Shown: positions 1 through 8,687 of the stretch, in pieces
Position numbering within the stretch: the stretch's first letter is position 1
How the letters are laid out: every line of letters begins with the position of its first letter
Origin: Pseudomonadota bacterium
GTDB taxonomy: Bacteria; Pseudomonadota; Gammaproteobacteria; Pseudomonadales; Azotimanducaceae
Assembly: GCA_027624035.1 (NCBI GenBank)
Contig: JAQBUI010000038.1
Span: forward strand, 1 to 39,031
DNA: 39,031 nucleotides
Direction: 5' to 3'
Made by a program: the position numbers and the translations under genes
The notes under the pieces: model-generated
Database searches by the model: none
What the model saw: the letters and a program-made list of their open reading frames with translations, nothing else
Told to the model about the DNA's origin: nothing

Positions 1-60
1 CAGTAGCAGCGTAGGCCTAAAGTACTACGTTGTCAAGCAATTGAAGGGGCAAAGGGGTGA

Positions 61-1938
61 GTAGTTACCTCCCTTGAAGGAATCTTTGAAATCAACGAGG
101 CCGAGGAAATCACGGGCATTAACCCCGCGGCGGCCGCTTTGCTCGGCTATGAAGAGCCTGAAGATCTCACCCTCGGTCAGAGCCCCGATCTTGGTGACCT
201 GTTCTCAAGCAAGGCAGACTACCAGATCCTGCGCAAGACCCTGGCGGACTACGGTCGAATGATCGGTTTCGACACCGAGATCATACGCAAGGACGGTACC
301 CCGGCATGGGTATCGCTGTCGGTCCAGCGCATCGATGACGACAACGGATACCACCTCGAAGGGTCGATGATCGACATCTCCGAACGAAAGCTGCGCCAGG
401 AGGCAGATCAGGCAAGGCTGATGGCAGAAGCCGCAACCGACGCGAAGAGCCATTTCCTGGCCAGTATGAGCCATGAGATCAGAACCCCTATGAACGCGAT
501 CGTCGGCTACACGAGGCTCGCGCTTGCAACAGACCTGAATGACGAACAATTGCGGTATCTAACGACTATCCGGGACTCCACCAACCACTTGCTTCGGGTC
601 GTCAATGACATCCTGGATCTCTCCAAGGTTGAATCTGGAAAACTGGATCTGGAACAAAACCCCTTCTCGCTTCAGAAGGTACTGAGTGAAGTGCGCAATC
701 TGTTTACGCTTCCCGCCCAGGAGAAGCAACTGACACTGATCTTTCCAGACAATATCGGTGATGTGATGTTTCTGGGAGACGCCGTTAGACTTGGCCAGAT
801 CCTGAACAACCTGGTTGCCAACGCGATCAAATTTACGGAGACGGGGTCGGTTGAAGTCTCGGTTTCGTGGGCCGAAGCCAAAGATAACAGGGTGAGACTC
901 CTGTTCACTGTGGAAGATACAGGCATTGGCATTGAACCATCCCAGCAGGACCTGATCTTCGAATCATTCACCCAGGGAACCCAGTCCAAACGAGAAGGTG
1001 GCACCGGGCTGGGCCTCGCCATCTGCAGACGTCTGACGGAAATGATGGACGGCAGCATCCGAGTCATCAGTACTCCGGGAGCTGGCAGCCGGTTCGAGTT
1101 TGACATTCTGGTCGGTCCCTGGGCCGAGATGCCCGTATTTCTGGAACATACCAGCGTCCCCGGGACCAAAACCACTGGTGGCGAGATACTTCTGGTCGAG
1201 GATAACCCCATCAATCAGGATCTTGCATGTGCCATGCTGCAGCGTGCAGGCTTTACTGTGACGGTCGCCAATCATGGTGCCGAGGCGCTGAAGGAACTGC
1301 GGCAGAATGTCTACAGTGCTGTGCTCATGGACATCCGCATGCCTGTGCTGGACGGCCTGGAAACCATCAAGATCATTCGTGAAGACCCTTCTCTGTGTGA
1401 CAACACCGTCATCGCGTTGTCGGCCGGAGCAGAAAAGCAAGCGGCCATTGAGGCCGGCTTCGACGACTACCTGGGGAAACCGGTTGATTTTGACGAACTG
1501 CTGCAGCGCCTTGGTGGCGAGACAAGCAATCAAACAACCCCTGAAAAGGTCGGCCTGATTGATGGAGTGGACTTTGACAGACCTCTCGATAACAACGGGT
1601 ATGACTTCGAACTGGTATCACGTCTGCTCGCCGATTTCGTCTCCCTGTATGGCCACGCGGACCATGAACTGGGTGAATTTCTGAAGCAGGGCCAGACTGA
1701 AAGTGCCGAGCGGCTGCTGCACAACATTGCTGGCGTGGCCGGCAACTTCGGCGGCATCAACCTGATGACGCAGGCCCGGCAACTGGAACAGGAGCTGAAC
1801 ATCAGTGAGCCATTGGATGCCGATGCTACAGCTTTCAACACAGAGCTGAAAACATTCACCGGGGCGATCCATACCTTCCTGGAACGGTATCGTCCAGACA
1901 CCCCGATACCAGCCAGACCGGTTGCGTCAGATCAATGA
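61..1938 (+). CDS. Hybrid sensor histidine kinase, PAS-HisKA-HATPase-REC-HPt, 5' end incomplete
   Basis: Phosphorelay kinase of the BarA/ArcB-like tripartite layout; no membrane segment is visible in what remains. PAS homology (EGIFEIN, then [10 protein letters not shown]) begins at about position 73, but the frame has a stop at 58-60 and no ATG or GTG before the PAS. The first conventional start, TTG at 139, would cut the PAS fold. Numbering from that TTG: H-box [10 protein letters not shown] with phospho-His H112, N-box near [12 protein letters not shown]1 DTGIGI, G2 GGTGLGLAI, a receiver domain with phospho-Asp D398 in LMDIRMP, and a C-terminal HPt domain with candidate H528 in [11 protein letters not shown]. 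Every phosphotransfer residue is present. The missing N terminus suggests truncation, rearrangement or an assembly problem near the window edge. No response regulator is adjacent, so the target is unknown. Family call is firm; the start is not. Confidence 0.88.
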   Translation, partial: VVTSLEGIFEINEAEEITGINPAAAALLGYEEPEDLTLGQSPDLGDLFSSKADYQILRKTLADYGRMIGFDTEIIRKDGTPAWVSLSVQRIDDDNGYHLEGSMIDISERKLRQEADQARLMAEAATDAKSHFLASMSHEIRTPMNAIVGYTRLALATDLNDEQLRYLTTIRDSTNHLLRVVNDILDLSKVESGKLDLEQNPFSLQKVLSEVRNLFTLPAQEKQLTLIFPDNIGDVMFLGDAVRLGQILNNLVANAIKFTETGSVEVSVSWAEAKDNRVRLLFTVEDTGIGIEPSQQDLIFESFTQGTQSKREGGTGLGLAICRRLTEMMDGSIRVISTPGAGSRFEFDILVGPWAEMPVFLEHTSVPGTKTTGGEILLVEDNPINQDLACAMLQRAGFTVTVANHGAEALKELRQNVYSAVLMDIRMPVLDGLETIKIIREDPSLCDNTVIALSAGAEKQAAIEAGFDDYLGKPVDFDELLQRLGGETSNQTTPEKVGLIDGVDFDRPLDNNGYDFELVSRLLADFVSLYGHADHELGEFLKQGQTESAERLLHNIAGVAGNFGGINLMTQARQLEQELNISEPLDADATAFNTELKTFTGAIHTFLERYRPDTPIPARPVASDQ

Positions 1939-1959
1939 CATGACGTGTGACATGACGCA
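1936..1959. repeat. 12-bp tandem duplication at the kinase stop codon
   Basis: Two copies of a 12-bp unit (TGACATGACG plus two bases) lie end to end at 1936-1947 and 1948-1959. The first copy begins with the TGA stop of the histidine kinase. It is one of several short tandem duplications in the window. Confidence 0.75.
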
Positions 1960-1995
1960 TGAAATAACAATGATATCGTCACGCGACCGCTGATC

Positions 1996-2820
1996 CTATG
2001 ACTGCCTGACATCCAGGAGTTCGAGGACCCTGGCCTGATCTGCCTTGAGTGACTTGAAATCGTGCAGTCTGGCATCCAGCAGATGTGACGGTACGACATC
2101 GCCCATTGCTCGAAAAATGGATTCGATTCGCCCCGGATGATCACGGTCCCACTGGGTCAGCATTGATTTGATCACCTGCCTTTGAAGATTATCCTGAGAC
2201 CCACAGAGATTACAGGGAACGATGGGAAATCTTGCAAGGCCGGCATAGCGCTCAATGTCCTTTTCTCGACAATACGCCAGGGGTCGAATCACGACATTCG
2301 TACCATCATCACTGAGCAGCTTCGGGGGCATGGTCTTTAGCTTGCCACCATGAAACAGGTTTAAGAACAACGTCTCGACCATGTCATCCCGATGATGACC
2401 CAATGCGATCTTGTTGTAGCCATTTTGCCTTGCGAACTTGTACAGAATGCCTCGTCGGAAGCGCGAACACCAGCCACAATAGGTCTTTCCTTCGGGCACC
2501 ATGTCGGTCACGAGCGAGTAGGTATCTTCCTCAAGAATCCGATAGGGAACGTTCAGCGACTCGAAAAAAGCTGGCAGCACCTCAGCGGGGAAGCCTGGCT
2601 GCTTCTGATCCAGATTGACCGCAAGAAGCTCGAAATCAATGGGTGCATGCACCCTCAGATGCATCAGTAGCTCCAGCATCGTGAGCGAATCCTTACCGCC
2701 AGAAATACACACCATCACCCGATCACCTGGCTCAATCATGGAGAAGTCATCGATGGCACGGCCAATCTCCCTACGCAACCTCTTGTGCAGCTTGTTCTTC
2801 TCGTACCTGTCCTTACCCAT
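1996..2820 (-). CDS. ttcA: tRNA 2-thiocytidine synthetase TtcA
   Basis: ATP-dependent enzyme that thiolates cytidine 32 of certain tRNAs in the cytoplasm, using a [4Fe-4S] cluster. The 274 residues carry the PP-loop SGGKDS (40-45) that binds ATP, the cluster cysteines CGWC (C115 and C118) and a second pair CNLC (C203, C206) matching the position of the third cluster ligand in the family. [10 protein letters not shown] is also typical. Length is normal for bacterial TtcA. The ATG at 2820 begins the N terminus expected for the family ([15 protein letters not shown]). No Shine-Dalgarno sequence precedes it; instead, five tandem 13-bp repeats, each containing an ATG, run directly into the start. 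It converges on the histidine kinase with 57 bp between the stops and diverges from the deacetylase gene. Confidence 0.95.
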   Translation of the reverse strand: MGKDRYEKNKLHKRLRREIGRAIDDFSMIEPGDRVMVCISGGKDSLTMLELLMHLRVHAPIDFELLAVNLDQKQPGFPAEVLPAFFESLNVPYRILEEDTYSLVTDMVPEGKTYCGWCSRFRRGILYKFARQNGYNKIALGHHRDDMVETLFLNLFHGGKLKTMPPKLLSDDGTNVVIRPLAYCREKDIERYAGLARFPIVPCNLCGSQDNLQRQVIKSMLTQWDRDHPGRIESIFRAMGDVVPSHLLDARLHDFKSLKADQARVLELLDVRQS

Positions 2821-2885
2821 TAGAAGAGTCCATTAGAAGCGTCCATTAGAAGAGCCCATCAAAAAAGCCCATTAGAAAAGTCCAT
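2817..2885 (-). repeat. Five 13-bp tandem repeats forming a mini-ORF ladder into ttcA
   Basis: On the minus strand the unit is ATGGACTCTTCTA with small variants. Copies occupy 2817-2829, 2830-2842, 2843-2855, 2856-2868 and 2869-2881. ATGs fall at 2885, 2872, 2859, 2846, 2833 and 2820, the last being the ttcA start. Each upstream ATG opens an 8-codon ORF whose stop overlaps the ATG two units further on (TAATG or TGATG). One chain runs 2872 to 2846 to 2820 and so ends on ttcA. The other runs 2885 to 2859 to 2833 and then terminates out of frame at 2815-2813. Confidence 0.9.
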
Positions 2886-2967
2886 TGCCGTGCCCTACTT
2901 ACTTCAACTATGGTCATCGAGAGTTGGCCATTCTACACTCACCAGTCCACGTCACCAAAGAGTCGCC

Positions 2968-3999
2968 ATGTTTCGAATCGCTTTGTTGTTGCTGATCAGT
3001 CTCGACAGTCTTGGCGCTGTAATCCTTCAGTACCACCACGTCGCTGAAGACACGCCCCCCATCACCAGCATCACGCCGACAGACTTCGCCGCTCACATGG
3101 ACTACCTCCAGTCGGCTTCATTCAATGTGATCGGCCTGCCTGAGCTGGTGGATGCCCTGCAATCTGACCGGGTGCTCCCTGACAAGACGGTCGCCATTAC
3201 ATTTGACGACGCCTACCAGAACATCCTTATCAATGCGGTACCTGTTCTGGTGCGCCACGGGTTCCCATATGCCGTATTCGTTGCGACTGATCAGGTGGGC
3301 TCCAGCTCGGCGTTTCTGACCTGGGACCAGCTTCGCCACATGCAGCAAGGCGGTGCCACCATCGCAAATCACACCGCCAGCCACCCCCATCTGCTTCGGC
3401 AGGATGAATCGGAAGACGAGGCCTCCTGGCTGGCGCGGGTTGCTTCCGAGATCACCCGGGCAGCTGAAGCAATCGACAGCCAACTTGCGCCCGCACCCCG
3501 GTTCTTCGCCTACCCCTATGGTGAATACGACGGCCGTATCATTGAGATTGTCGAGAGGCTGGGCTATATCGGCTTTGGACAACAAAGTGGTGCCGCTGGC
3601 CCTTCATCAGACCTGCGCTTGCTCCCGAGATTCCCGTTCGCCGGACGCTATTCTGGCCTTGAGGACTTTAAGGTCAAGGTTGCCACAAAGCCAATGCCAC
3701 TGGTTCGAAACACTATCAGTCCGCTGGAGTCAGACACAGATCCCCTGCCCATCCTGACTCTCACATTCCAGATGGCGGAAACACCTTACAGTACACCCAC
3801 CTGTTACGGACCCAATGGCGACCTGCTCGACATCGAGATTCACGCCCCCCATTTCTACCTCGTCAAGCCGCAGTCCCCGGTCCCCGTCGGAAGATCCAGA
3901 TACAACTGTACGATGCCTGCTGGCGACGGACGATTCTACTGGTTCTCACAGATGTGGATTCGCCGGAATCCGGACGGTAGCTGGTATCCAGAGCCCTGA
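2968..3999 (+). CDS. Secreted polysaccharide deacetylase (CE4/NodB family, PgaB-like)
   Basis: Predicted exported carbohydrate deacetylase; substrate unknown. I chose the ATG at 2968 because it gives a signal peptide (MFRIALLLLISLDSLG) followed at once by the mature start VILQYHHVAED, which is typical of PgaB-like deacetylases. CE4 motif 1 is TFDDAYQN, with the catalytic and metal Asp pair. Motif 2 is NHTASHPHL, which supplies the two metal His. FFAYPYGEYD fits motif 3. The catalytic domain ends near residue 230. The remaining roughly 110 residues, to a stop at 3999, match nothing I recognise. It stands alone, with no glycosyltransferase or pga genes beside it, so a role in poly-GlcNAc export is not supported by context. 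Cell-wall or exopolysaccharide trimming is possible. It diverges from ttcA. Confidence 0.85.
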   Translation: MFRIALLLLISLDSLGAVILQYHHVAEDTPPITSITPTDFAAHMDYLQSASFNVIGLPELVDALQSDRVLPDKTVAITFDDAYQNILINAVPVLVRHGFPYAVFVATDQVGSSSAFLTWDQLRHMQQGGATIANHTASHPHLLRQDESEDEASWLARVASEITRAAEAIDSQLAPAPRFFAYPYGEYDGRIIEIVERLGYIGFGQQSGAAGPSSDLRLLPRFPFAGRYSGLEDFKVKVATKPMPLVRNTISPLESDTDPLPILTLTFQMAETPYSTPTCYGPNGDLLDIEIHAPHFYLVKPQSPVPVGRSRYNCTMPAGDGRFYWFSQMWIRRNPDGSWYPEP

Positions 4000-4030
4000 G
4001 CGCAGGACTCCGAAGCGCCACCGCCGTGCA

Positions 4031-4050
4031 GTCGTTGCATGTCGTTGCAT
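4031..4050. repeat. Exact 10-bp tandem duplication
   Basis: GTCGTTGCAT occurs twice in direct succession (4031-4040 and 4041-4050) in the 112-bp spacer between the convergent deacetylase and ybbP genes. No hairpin with a T-tract was found in this spacer. Confidence 0.85.
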
Positions 4051-4111
4051 ATAGTCGAGCAAGATAGCCGTGCACAAAATGCCTACCCTCCTCGCCGTGG
4101 TTGACACGGGG

Positions 4112-6622
4112 TCAGGCAAGTTGACGCAGCACAGTCGAGGGCGGCGTCTTGACCACCTTGAGTGTTGCAGCAATGCCGACAACCCCGATCAGGACCGTGC
4201 CGGTCAACGGACCAATCAACCACAGTTCAGGGTTCATTTCATAGTCCAGTTCAAAGATCCGGGTCTCCAATGCAAACACCGTAATCTCCGCCCCCAGCGT
4301 CGCCAGCAGCCCGGCAAAGCATCCGAGCACGCAGAATTCTATCGCCAGACTCCCCAGCACCAGCCGCTGGCCAGCCCCCAGGGTCCGGATGATGGCATGC
4401 TGGCGAAACCGCTCGTCCATGCTGGCTTGGATGCTGGCGAGTAGCACCAGAGCACCCGAGATAAGAATCAGCACCAGGACGAGTTCAATCGCCAGCGTCA
4501 CCTGAGAGATGATTGTCTGAATCTGTTCGATAACGGCATCAATCTCAATAACCGTCATCGTCGGATGTTGGCCAAGGAGCGTGTTCAGAAACAGCTTCTG
4601 ATCCTTTTCCAGATAAAAACTCGTCATGTAGGTTGACGGAAAATCATCCAGCGCGCCTGGGGAGAATATGATGTAGAAATTCGGCTGCATGTTGTCCCAG
4701 GCCACTGCACGAATGCTGGTAACCTCGGCCGGAAACTCGCGCCCCTGGATACTGAACACCAGTTGATCCCCCACGGTAAGTCCGGCGCTGTCTGCCATCG
4801 ACCGCTCAATAGAAACCTGGGCCGGCCCGTCGTAGGAGTTCGGCCACCACGTCCCACTCACAACTTTGTTGTCATCAGGGAGGTCTACTGCAAAGGTCAG
4901 ATTTCGGTCTGACGACGCGCCGGGGCCCCCATCGCCGTCCCGTTCTCCGGATCGCCAGCGGCGTCTGTCTCGTTCCCGGGCGGATTCGCCATTGACCTCG
5001 GAAATACGTCCCCGGATCATCGGATAGAGTGGTTGGGCACGCACACCACGTGTCTCAAACAGTTCCCGTATCGGAGCGACATCTTCCGGTGCGATATTGA
5101 TTGCAAAGTGATTCGGTGCATCCACAGGGATCGTCGCCTGCCACTCGGCGATCAGCGCGGTTCGAACCAGGTACAGGATCAGCAGCAGCATGATGGCAAG
5201 TCCAAATACCAGGATCTGCAAAGTGTTCTCACCACCGCGGCGCTGCATTCCCGCAAGGGCAAGACGCCATGCGCTACCCGCCTGCATCCCCAGGACCCGT
5301 CCGGAGCGCAGCATCAGCCAGGCCACTACCGATAGCACGGCAACCACTACCACGGCACCGGAGAAGATGAGCAGGGTAAGAAAGAGGTCCGCGCTGTACC
5401 ACCACATCAGCCCGATGGTACCTGCCAGCGCGAATGAATAGGTCATTCGATCTGAAACACTGGCGGATGCCAGGTCACGCCGGATGACACGGACAGGGTC
5501 CGTCGCCCGAAGCTTGAGCAGGGGTGGCAATGCAAATGACAGCAGACAGATGAAGCCCGTCACAAGGCCAAGCCAGATGCCGCGAAACCCCGGGGCAGGC
5601 AACTCTATGGGGATATAGGGATCGAGTATCGAAACGATGCCGAGTTGTGTCCCATAGCCGATGGCACTGCCCAGAAGTGTCGCCATCAGACCCAGCACGA
5701 CGAGAATGATCACAAATATGCTGTCTATGCCATTTGGCGTTGCGCCGATGGTCTTGAGTATTGCAACATGATCATAGTGACGCAGAGCATACCGCTGGGC
5801 CGCGAGAGCGATTGCGACCCCCGCCAGAACGACGCCAAGCAGCCCCCCAAGAAGCAGAAAACGCTCCGCCCGATCAAGCGCATTGCCAATACTCTCTGCA
5901 CCCTCTCTGACACCGAGCCAACGCTCATTCTGCCCCAGCCGGGGCCTGACCCACTGTTCAAATTCTTCAAGTGCGGGTTCGGCCCCGGCAAACAGATAAC
6001 GATAGGTGAGACGGCTGCCCGGACGCACCACTTCCGTTGCCGGCACGTCGCCCAGATGCATCATGACCCGAGGACCCGCATTGGAGAAACCCCCGCCCCG
6101 GTCTGGTTCCTTGAGCAGAACGGAAGAGGCAGGAAAGCTCGCCACGCCAATGTCCAGGACGTCGCCAGGGGCCACCCCAAGTGAGGGAAACAACCTGCTC
6201 TCCATCCAGACCTCGCCGGCTGCGGGGCCCCGATCAATGGGACGACCACCCACGAACGGTGATTCCGATACGATGAGCTGACCTCGCAACGGATAGTGAT
6301 CATCTACCGCCTTGACTGAGGTGAACTGGGCCCGATCCTCCGAAAACACCATTGACAGAAAACTGAGCGTCTCAGAGCGCACCAGGCCCAGCTGATCCGC
6401 CTTCTCAAGCCAGGCTGGATCAATGGGGTCCGATGCACTGATCACCCGGTCGGCGGCAAGAAAGGTCGCTGACTCATTGAGCAGCGCATGCTGTAACCGA
6501 TCGACAAACAGCGTGATGGTCGTCACGGTACCCACGGCGATCACCAGAGACGCAAGCAGCAATGTCAACTCGCCTGCGCGCCAGTCGCGCCACAGTAGCT
6601 TCAGAGCAAGTTCAAAGTGCAC
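4112..6622 (-). CDS. ybbP: ABC transporter permease YbbP (FtsX/MacB-type)
   Basis: Large inner-membrane permease that pairs with the YbbA ATPase. About 836 residues from the GTG at 6622 (product VHFELALKLLWRDWRAGEL), which matches the usual YbbP start. A longer reading from 6685 would overlap ybbA by 74 bp and adds no recognisable sequence. An N-terminal membrane helix (LTLLLASLVIAVGTVTTITL) is followed by a periplasmic domain, a central block of helices starting at FLLLGGLLGVVLAGVAIALA, a second periplasmic domain, and a last FtsX-like block (VTLAIELVLVLILISGALVLL, then GPLTGTVLIGVVGIAATL). The start overlaps the ybbA stop by 11 bp, which suggests translational coupling. A polar stretch rich in Arg, Gly and Asp (SARERDRRRWRSGERDGDGG) in the second periplasmic domain may be a lineage insertion. 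The transported substrate is unknown. Confidence 0.9.
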   Translation of the reverse strand: MHFELALKLLWRDWRAGELTLLLASLVIAVGTVTTITLFVDRLQHALLNESATFLAADRVISASDPIDPAWLEKADQLGLVRSETLSFLSMVFSEDRAQFTSVKAVDDHYPLRGQLIVSESPFVGGRPIDRGPAAGEVWMESRLFPSLGVAPGDVLDIGVASFPASSVLLKEPDRGGGFSNAGPRVMMHLGDVPATEVVRPGSRLTYRYLFAGAEPALEEFEQWVRPRLGQNERWLGVREGAESIGNALDRAERFLLLGGLLGVVLAGVAIALAAQRYALRHYDHVAILKTIGATPNGIDSIFVIILVVLGLMATLLGSAIGYGTQLGIVSILDPYIPIELPAPGFRGIWLGLVTGFICLLSFALPPLLKLRATDPVRVIRRDLASASVSDRMTYSFALAGTIGLMWWYSADLFLTLLIFSGAVVVVAVLSVVAWLMLRSGRVLGMQAGSAWRLALAGMQRRGGENTLQILVFGLAIMLLLILYLVRTALIAEWQATIPVDAPNHFAINIAPEDVAPIRELFETRGVRAQPLYPMIRGRISEVNGESARERDRRRWRSGERDGDGGPGASSDRNLTFAVDLPDDNKVVSGTWWPNSYDGPAQVSIERSMADSAGLTVGDQLVFSIQGREFPAEVTSIRAVAWDNMQPNFYIIFSPGALDDFPSTYMTSFYLEKDQKLFLNTLLGQHPTMTVIEIDAVIEQIQTIISQVTLAIELVLVLILISGALVLLASIQASMDERFRQHAIIRTLGAGQRLVLGSLAIEFCVLGCFAGLLATLGAEITVFALETRIFELDYEMNPELWLIGPLTGTVLIGVVGIAATLKVVKTPPSTVLRQLA

Positions 6623-7289
6623 TGGATACGTCCGTGACAAGCTCTCCCGATGCAATCTGGACAGAGGACATGCAGCGTTCAGCAAGGCGGTGATCGTGAG
6701 TCACAAGCACCAGCGTTGTACCGAACTCGGAGTTAAGGTCAAAGATCAGGTCAATGACATGTAACCCGGTCGTGGTATCAAGATTTCCGGTAGGTTCATC
6801 AGCAAAGAGGATCCTGGCTGACGATGCAAACGCCCTGGCAATGGCCACTCGCTGTTGCTCTCCACCGGAGAGCTGGTTCGGATAGTGATTGAGCCGATGG
6901 CCCAGGCCCACCCTGCTCAGTAGTTCACGGGCGCTGTCTGCCGCGGAACGCTCTCCTTTTAGTTCTGCGGGCAGCATCACATTCTCGAGCGCTGTAAGAC
7001 TGCCCAGAAGCTGGAACGTCTGAAAGACGAAACCGACCATCTCGGCTCTAACCCGCGCCCGTTGCTCCTCATCCATTGCAGTCAGTTCATAGGGCCCGAG
7101 AAACACCTGACCACGGGTCGGCGTGTCCAGGCCAGCCAACAAACTGAGCAGCGTGGTCTTGCCTGACCCTGACGCGCCAACGATGGCTACAGTCTCGGAT
7201 GCCTTGATTTCCAGATTGATCCCTTTCAAGATCGTTAATTGGCCCTCCGACGTACTAACAGTCTTCCCTAAATCGATCGTCTTTATCAT
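6612..7289 (-). CDS. ybbA: ABC transporter ATP-binding protein YbbA
   Basis: Cytoplasmic ATPase of the LolD/MacB/FtsE type, partner of YbbP. Walker A is GASGSGKT, the Q-loop region is VGFVFQTFQLLGSLTALENV, the signature is LSGGEQQRVAIARA, Walker B is ILFADEPTGNLD, and the H-loop is LVTHDHRLAER. About 225 residues, the normal size. The ATG at 7289 (MIKTIDLGKTV) is preferred over an in-frame TTG at 7298. This ATG overlaps the ATG of the divergent tesA gene by two bases, so any promoter must lie inside tesA. The ybbP-ybbA-tesA grouping is conserved in gammaproteobacteria and often linked to envelope lipid or export functions, although the substrate is not established. Confidence 0.95.
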   Translation of the reverse strand: MIKTIDLGKTVSTSEGQLTILKGINLEIKASETVAIVGASGSGKTTLLSLLAGLDTPTRGQVFLGPYELTAMDEEQRARVRAEMVGFVFQTFQLLGSLTALENVMLPAELKGERSAADSARELLSRVGLGHRLNHYPNQLSGGEQQRVAIARAFASSARILFADEPTGNLDTTTGLHVIDLIFDLNSEFGTTLVLVTHDHRLAERCMSSVQIASGELVTDVSSAL

Positions 7290-7974
7290 GTATTCCAAGT
7301 TTCGTACCTATGCATTGCCATTACTCGTCCTGATGACGCTGTCCTTCGTATGTACGTCGGGGCAGGCAAAAGGGACCATCCTTGTCTTCGGTGACAGCAT
7401 CAGCGCGGCCTATGGCATGGATGCCGAACAGGGATGGGTAAACCTTCTGGCCGGACGCGTCGCCGAACTGGGGCTGGACTGTCAGGTCATCAATGCCAGT
7501 GTATCCGGCGAAACCACCGGCGGCGGCGTGGTTAGATTACCCAAAACGCTGGAATTTCACCAACCGGAACTTGTGATACTGGAACTCGGCGGTAACGACG
7601 GCCTGCGCGGCTATCCTATCGACAAGATTCAGGAGAACCTCACTGACATGGTAACGATGATTCTTGACCAGAGGGCCCAGACGCTTCTCATTGGCATGAT
7701 CCTGCCTCCGAATTACGGCCGCCGCTACACCCTTGCCTTTGAACGTCAATTTGCCGAGGTCGCTGTACAGACGGGTGTGCCACTGGTTGCCCACCTGCTT
7801 GATGGCGCCGCAACGGACCCCTCTCTCTTACAGCTCGACGGCATCCATCCCCGCCCCGAGGCACAGCCCCGGATTCTTGATGACATCTGGCCCTATGTTG
7901 AATCAATGCTGGATGAGTCCAGTAGTTGTTCCCGTTCGCACCAATCCGGCATGACTCTGGAAAGCAGTCCGTAA
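7288..7974 (+). CDS. tesA: Arylesterase / lysophospholipase L1 / acyl-CoA thioesterase I (SGNH hydrolase)
   Basis: Periplasmic multifunctional esterase. The ATG at 7288 gives a signal peptide (MYSKFRTYALPLLVLMTLSF, cleavage probably near GQAKG) followed by the mature start TILVFGDSISAAYGM. SGNH blocks: catalytic Ser S37 in GDS, block II Gly in ASVSGETTGGG, N103 in GGNDGLRG, and the D184/H187 pair in DGIHP. Total 228 residues, slightly long because of a Ser-rich tail (SSSCSRSHQSG). The last 82 bp overlap the 3' end of the convergent YgjP-like gene, so the tail may be a by-product of that overlap. Its start codon shares two bases with the divergent ybbA start. Confidence 0.95.
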   Translation: MYSKFRTYALPLLVLMTLSFVCTSGQAKGTILVFGDSISAAYGMDAEQGWVNLLAGRVAELGLDCQVINASVSGETTGGGVVRLPKTLEFHQPELVILELGGNDGLRGYPIDKIQENLTDMVTMILDQRAQTLLIGMILPPNYGRRYTLAFERQFAEVAVQTGVPLVAHLLDGAATDPSLLQLDGIHPRPEAQPRILDDIWPYVESMLDESSSCSRSHQSGMTLESSP

Positions 7975-8621
7975 AATGCCCGACCATGAGAAAAATGGCG
8001 CAGATGGCACAGCTCATGAGCCAACACAAGGTCGATCGCGGACTCCGGCTTCTGCATCAGCATCGAATTGATGCAGATCTCGCCCGTGACATCACAGCTA
8101 CCCCAACGGGCACGCATCTTCCTGATACGCAGCCCTTGTGGCTGGAGTTCATCATCGAACAACTCGTTAAGCGCACTGAGCCTGGCTGGAAGATGGCGGT
8201 CAGCCTCACGGGCATACCAGCGCGCCAGATGTGCCCGAACCCGGTCAGGCCGGGTCGGGTCAACACATCGAATCACAATTGAATGCGCGTCCGCCGCCAC
8301 CCACGAAGGCTGGCCACGAAGCAGAACAAGGCGATGTTCCCTGCCCAGATAGGGCTGCATGTCACCATTGCCAAACGAGCGGACCCGCTGGTGATGCAGC
8401 CTGGCGACGGCCTCGTCAATCCAGGCAAGCTTCTCTGCGACAAATTCGTTGATTGACGCCTGGCTGCACCGGAGCGGTGAGCGGACCTCCACTTCCGTTG
8501 CCGAGAGGACATGAATCGCAATGGTCTTGCGCCGCTGTCGTTTGACCACCAGGTGGATGTCTCCTGAGGGCCGGGGAATCCGGCGCAACCGGACAAACTG
8601 CCGTTCTGCCAGCAGGCTCAT
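7893..8621 (-). CDS. YgjP-like zinc metallopeptidase (M48 family, DUF45)
   Basis: Predicted soluble zinc peptidase of unknown substrate. The zinc motif is HELCH (H202, E203, H206 from the ATG at 8621), followed by RHFSHGRAFY, which supplies a further candidate ligand. Upstream is the family hallmark RARWGSCDVTGEICIN. The N-terminal half is the beta-rich region usual in this family (VKRQRRKTIAIHV). I chose the ATG at 8621 because GAAGG lies 7 bp before it; the longer GTG start at 8642 has no such site. The start is preceded by 14-bp repeats of overlapping start and stop codons. The 3' end overlaps tesA tail to tail by 82 bp. It lies 66 bp downstream of bolA and may be co-transcribed with it. 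Confidence 0.88.
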   Translation of the reverse strand: MSLLAERQFVRLRRIPRPSGDIHLVVKRQRRKTIAIHVLSATEVEVRSPLRCSQASINEFVAEKLAWIDEAVARLHHQRVRSFGNGDMQPYLGREHRLVLLRGQPSWVAADAHSIVIRCVDPTRPDRVRAHLARWYAREADRHLPARLSALNELFDDELQPQGLRIRKMRARWGSCDVTGEICINSMLMQKPESAIDLVLAHELCHLRHFSHGRAFYGLLSRVMPDWCEREQLLDSSSIDST

Positions 8622-8663
8622 TGGCCAGCCTTCACTCGCCACCTTTCATCGGTCACCCTTCAC
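8622..8663 (-). repeat. Three 14-bp tandem repeats forming a mini-ORF ladder before the YgjP-like gene
   Basis: Minus-strand units are GTGAAGGGTGACCG (8663-8650), ATGAAAGGTGGCGA (8649-8636) and GTGAAGGCTGGCCA (8635-8622), followed by the gene's ATG at 8621. Each unit opens a 5-codon ORF whose TGA lies inside the next start as RTGA, a 4-base overlap, so three mini-ORFs chain into the metallopeptidase start. Each unit also contains a purine-rich Shine-Dalgarno-like GAAGG or GAAAGG. A more decayed fourth copy (9 of 14 matches) may lie at 8677-8664. Confidence 0.85.
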
Positions 8664-8687
8664 TCGCTGGCTTTGGTTCGCGCCTGC

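Noticed and set aside
2817..2885. CRISPR-like array before ttcA
   Set aside because: Units are 13 bp and contiguous, without spacers; no cas genes are present.
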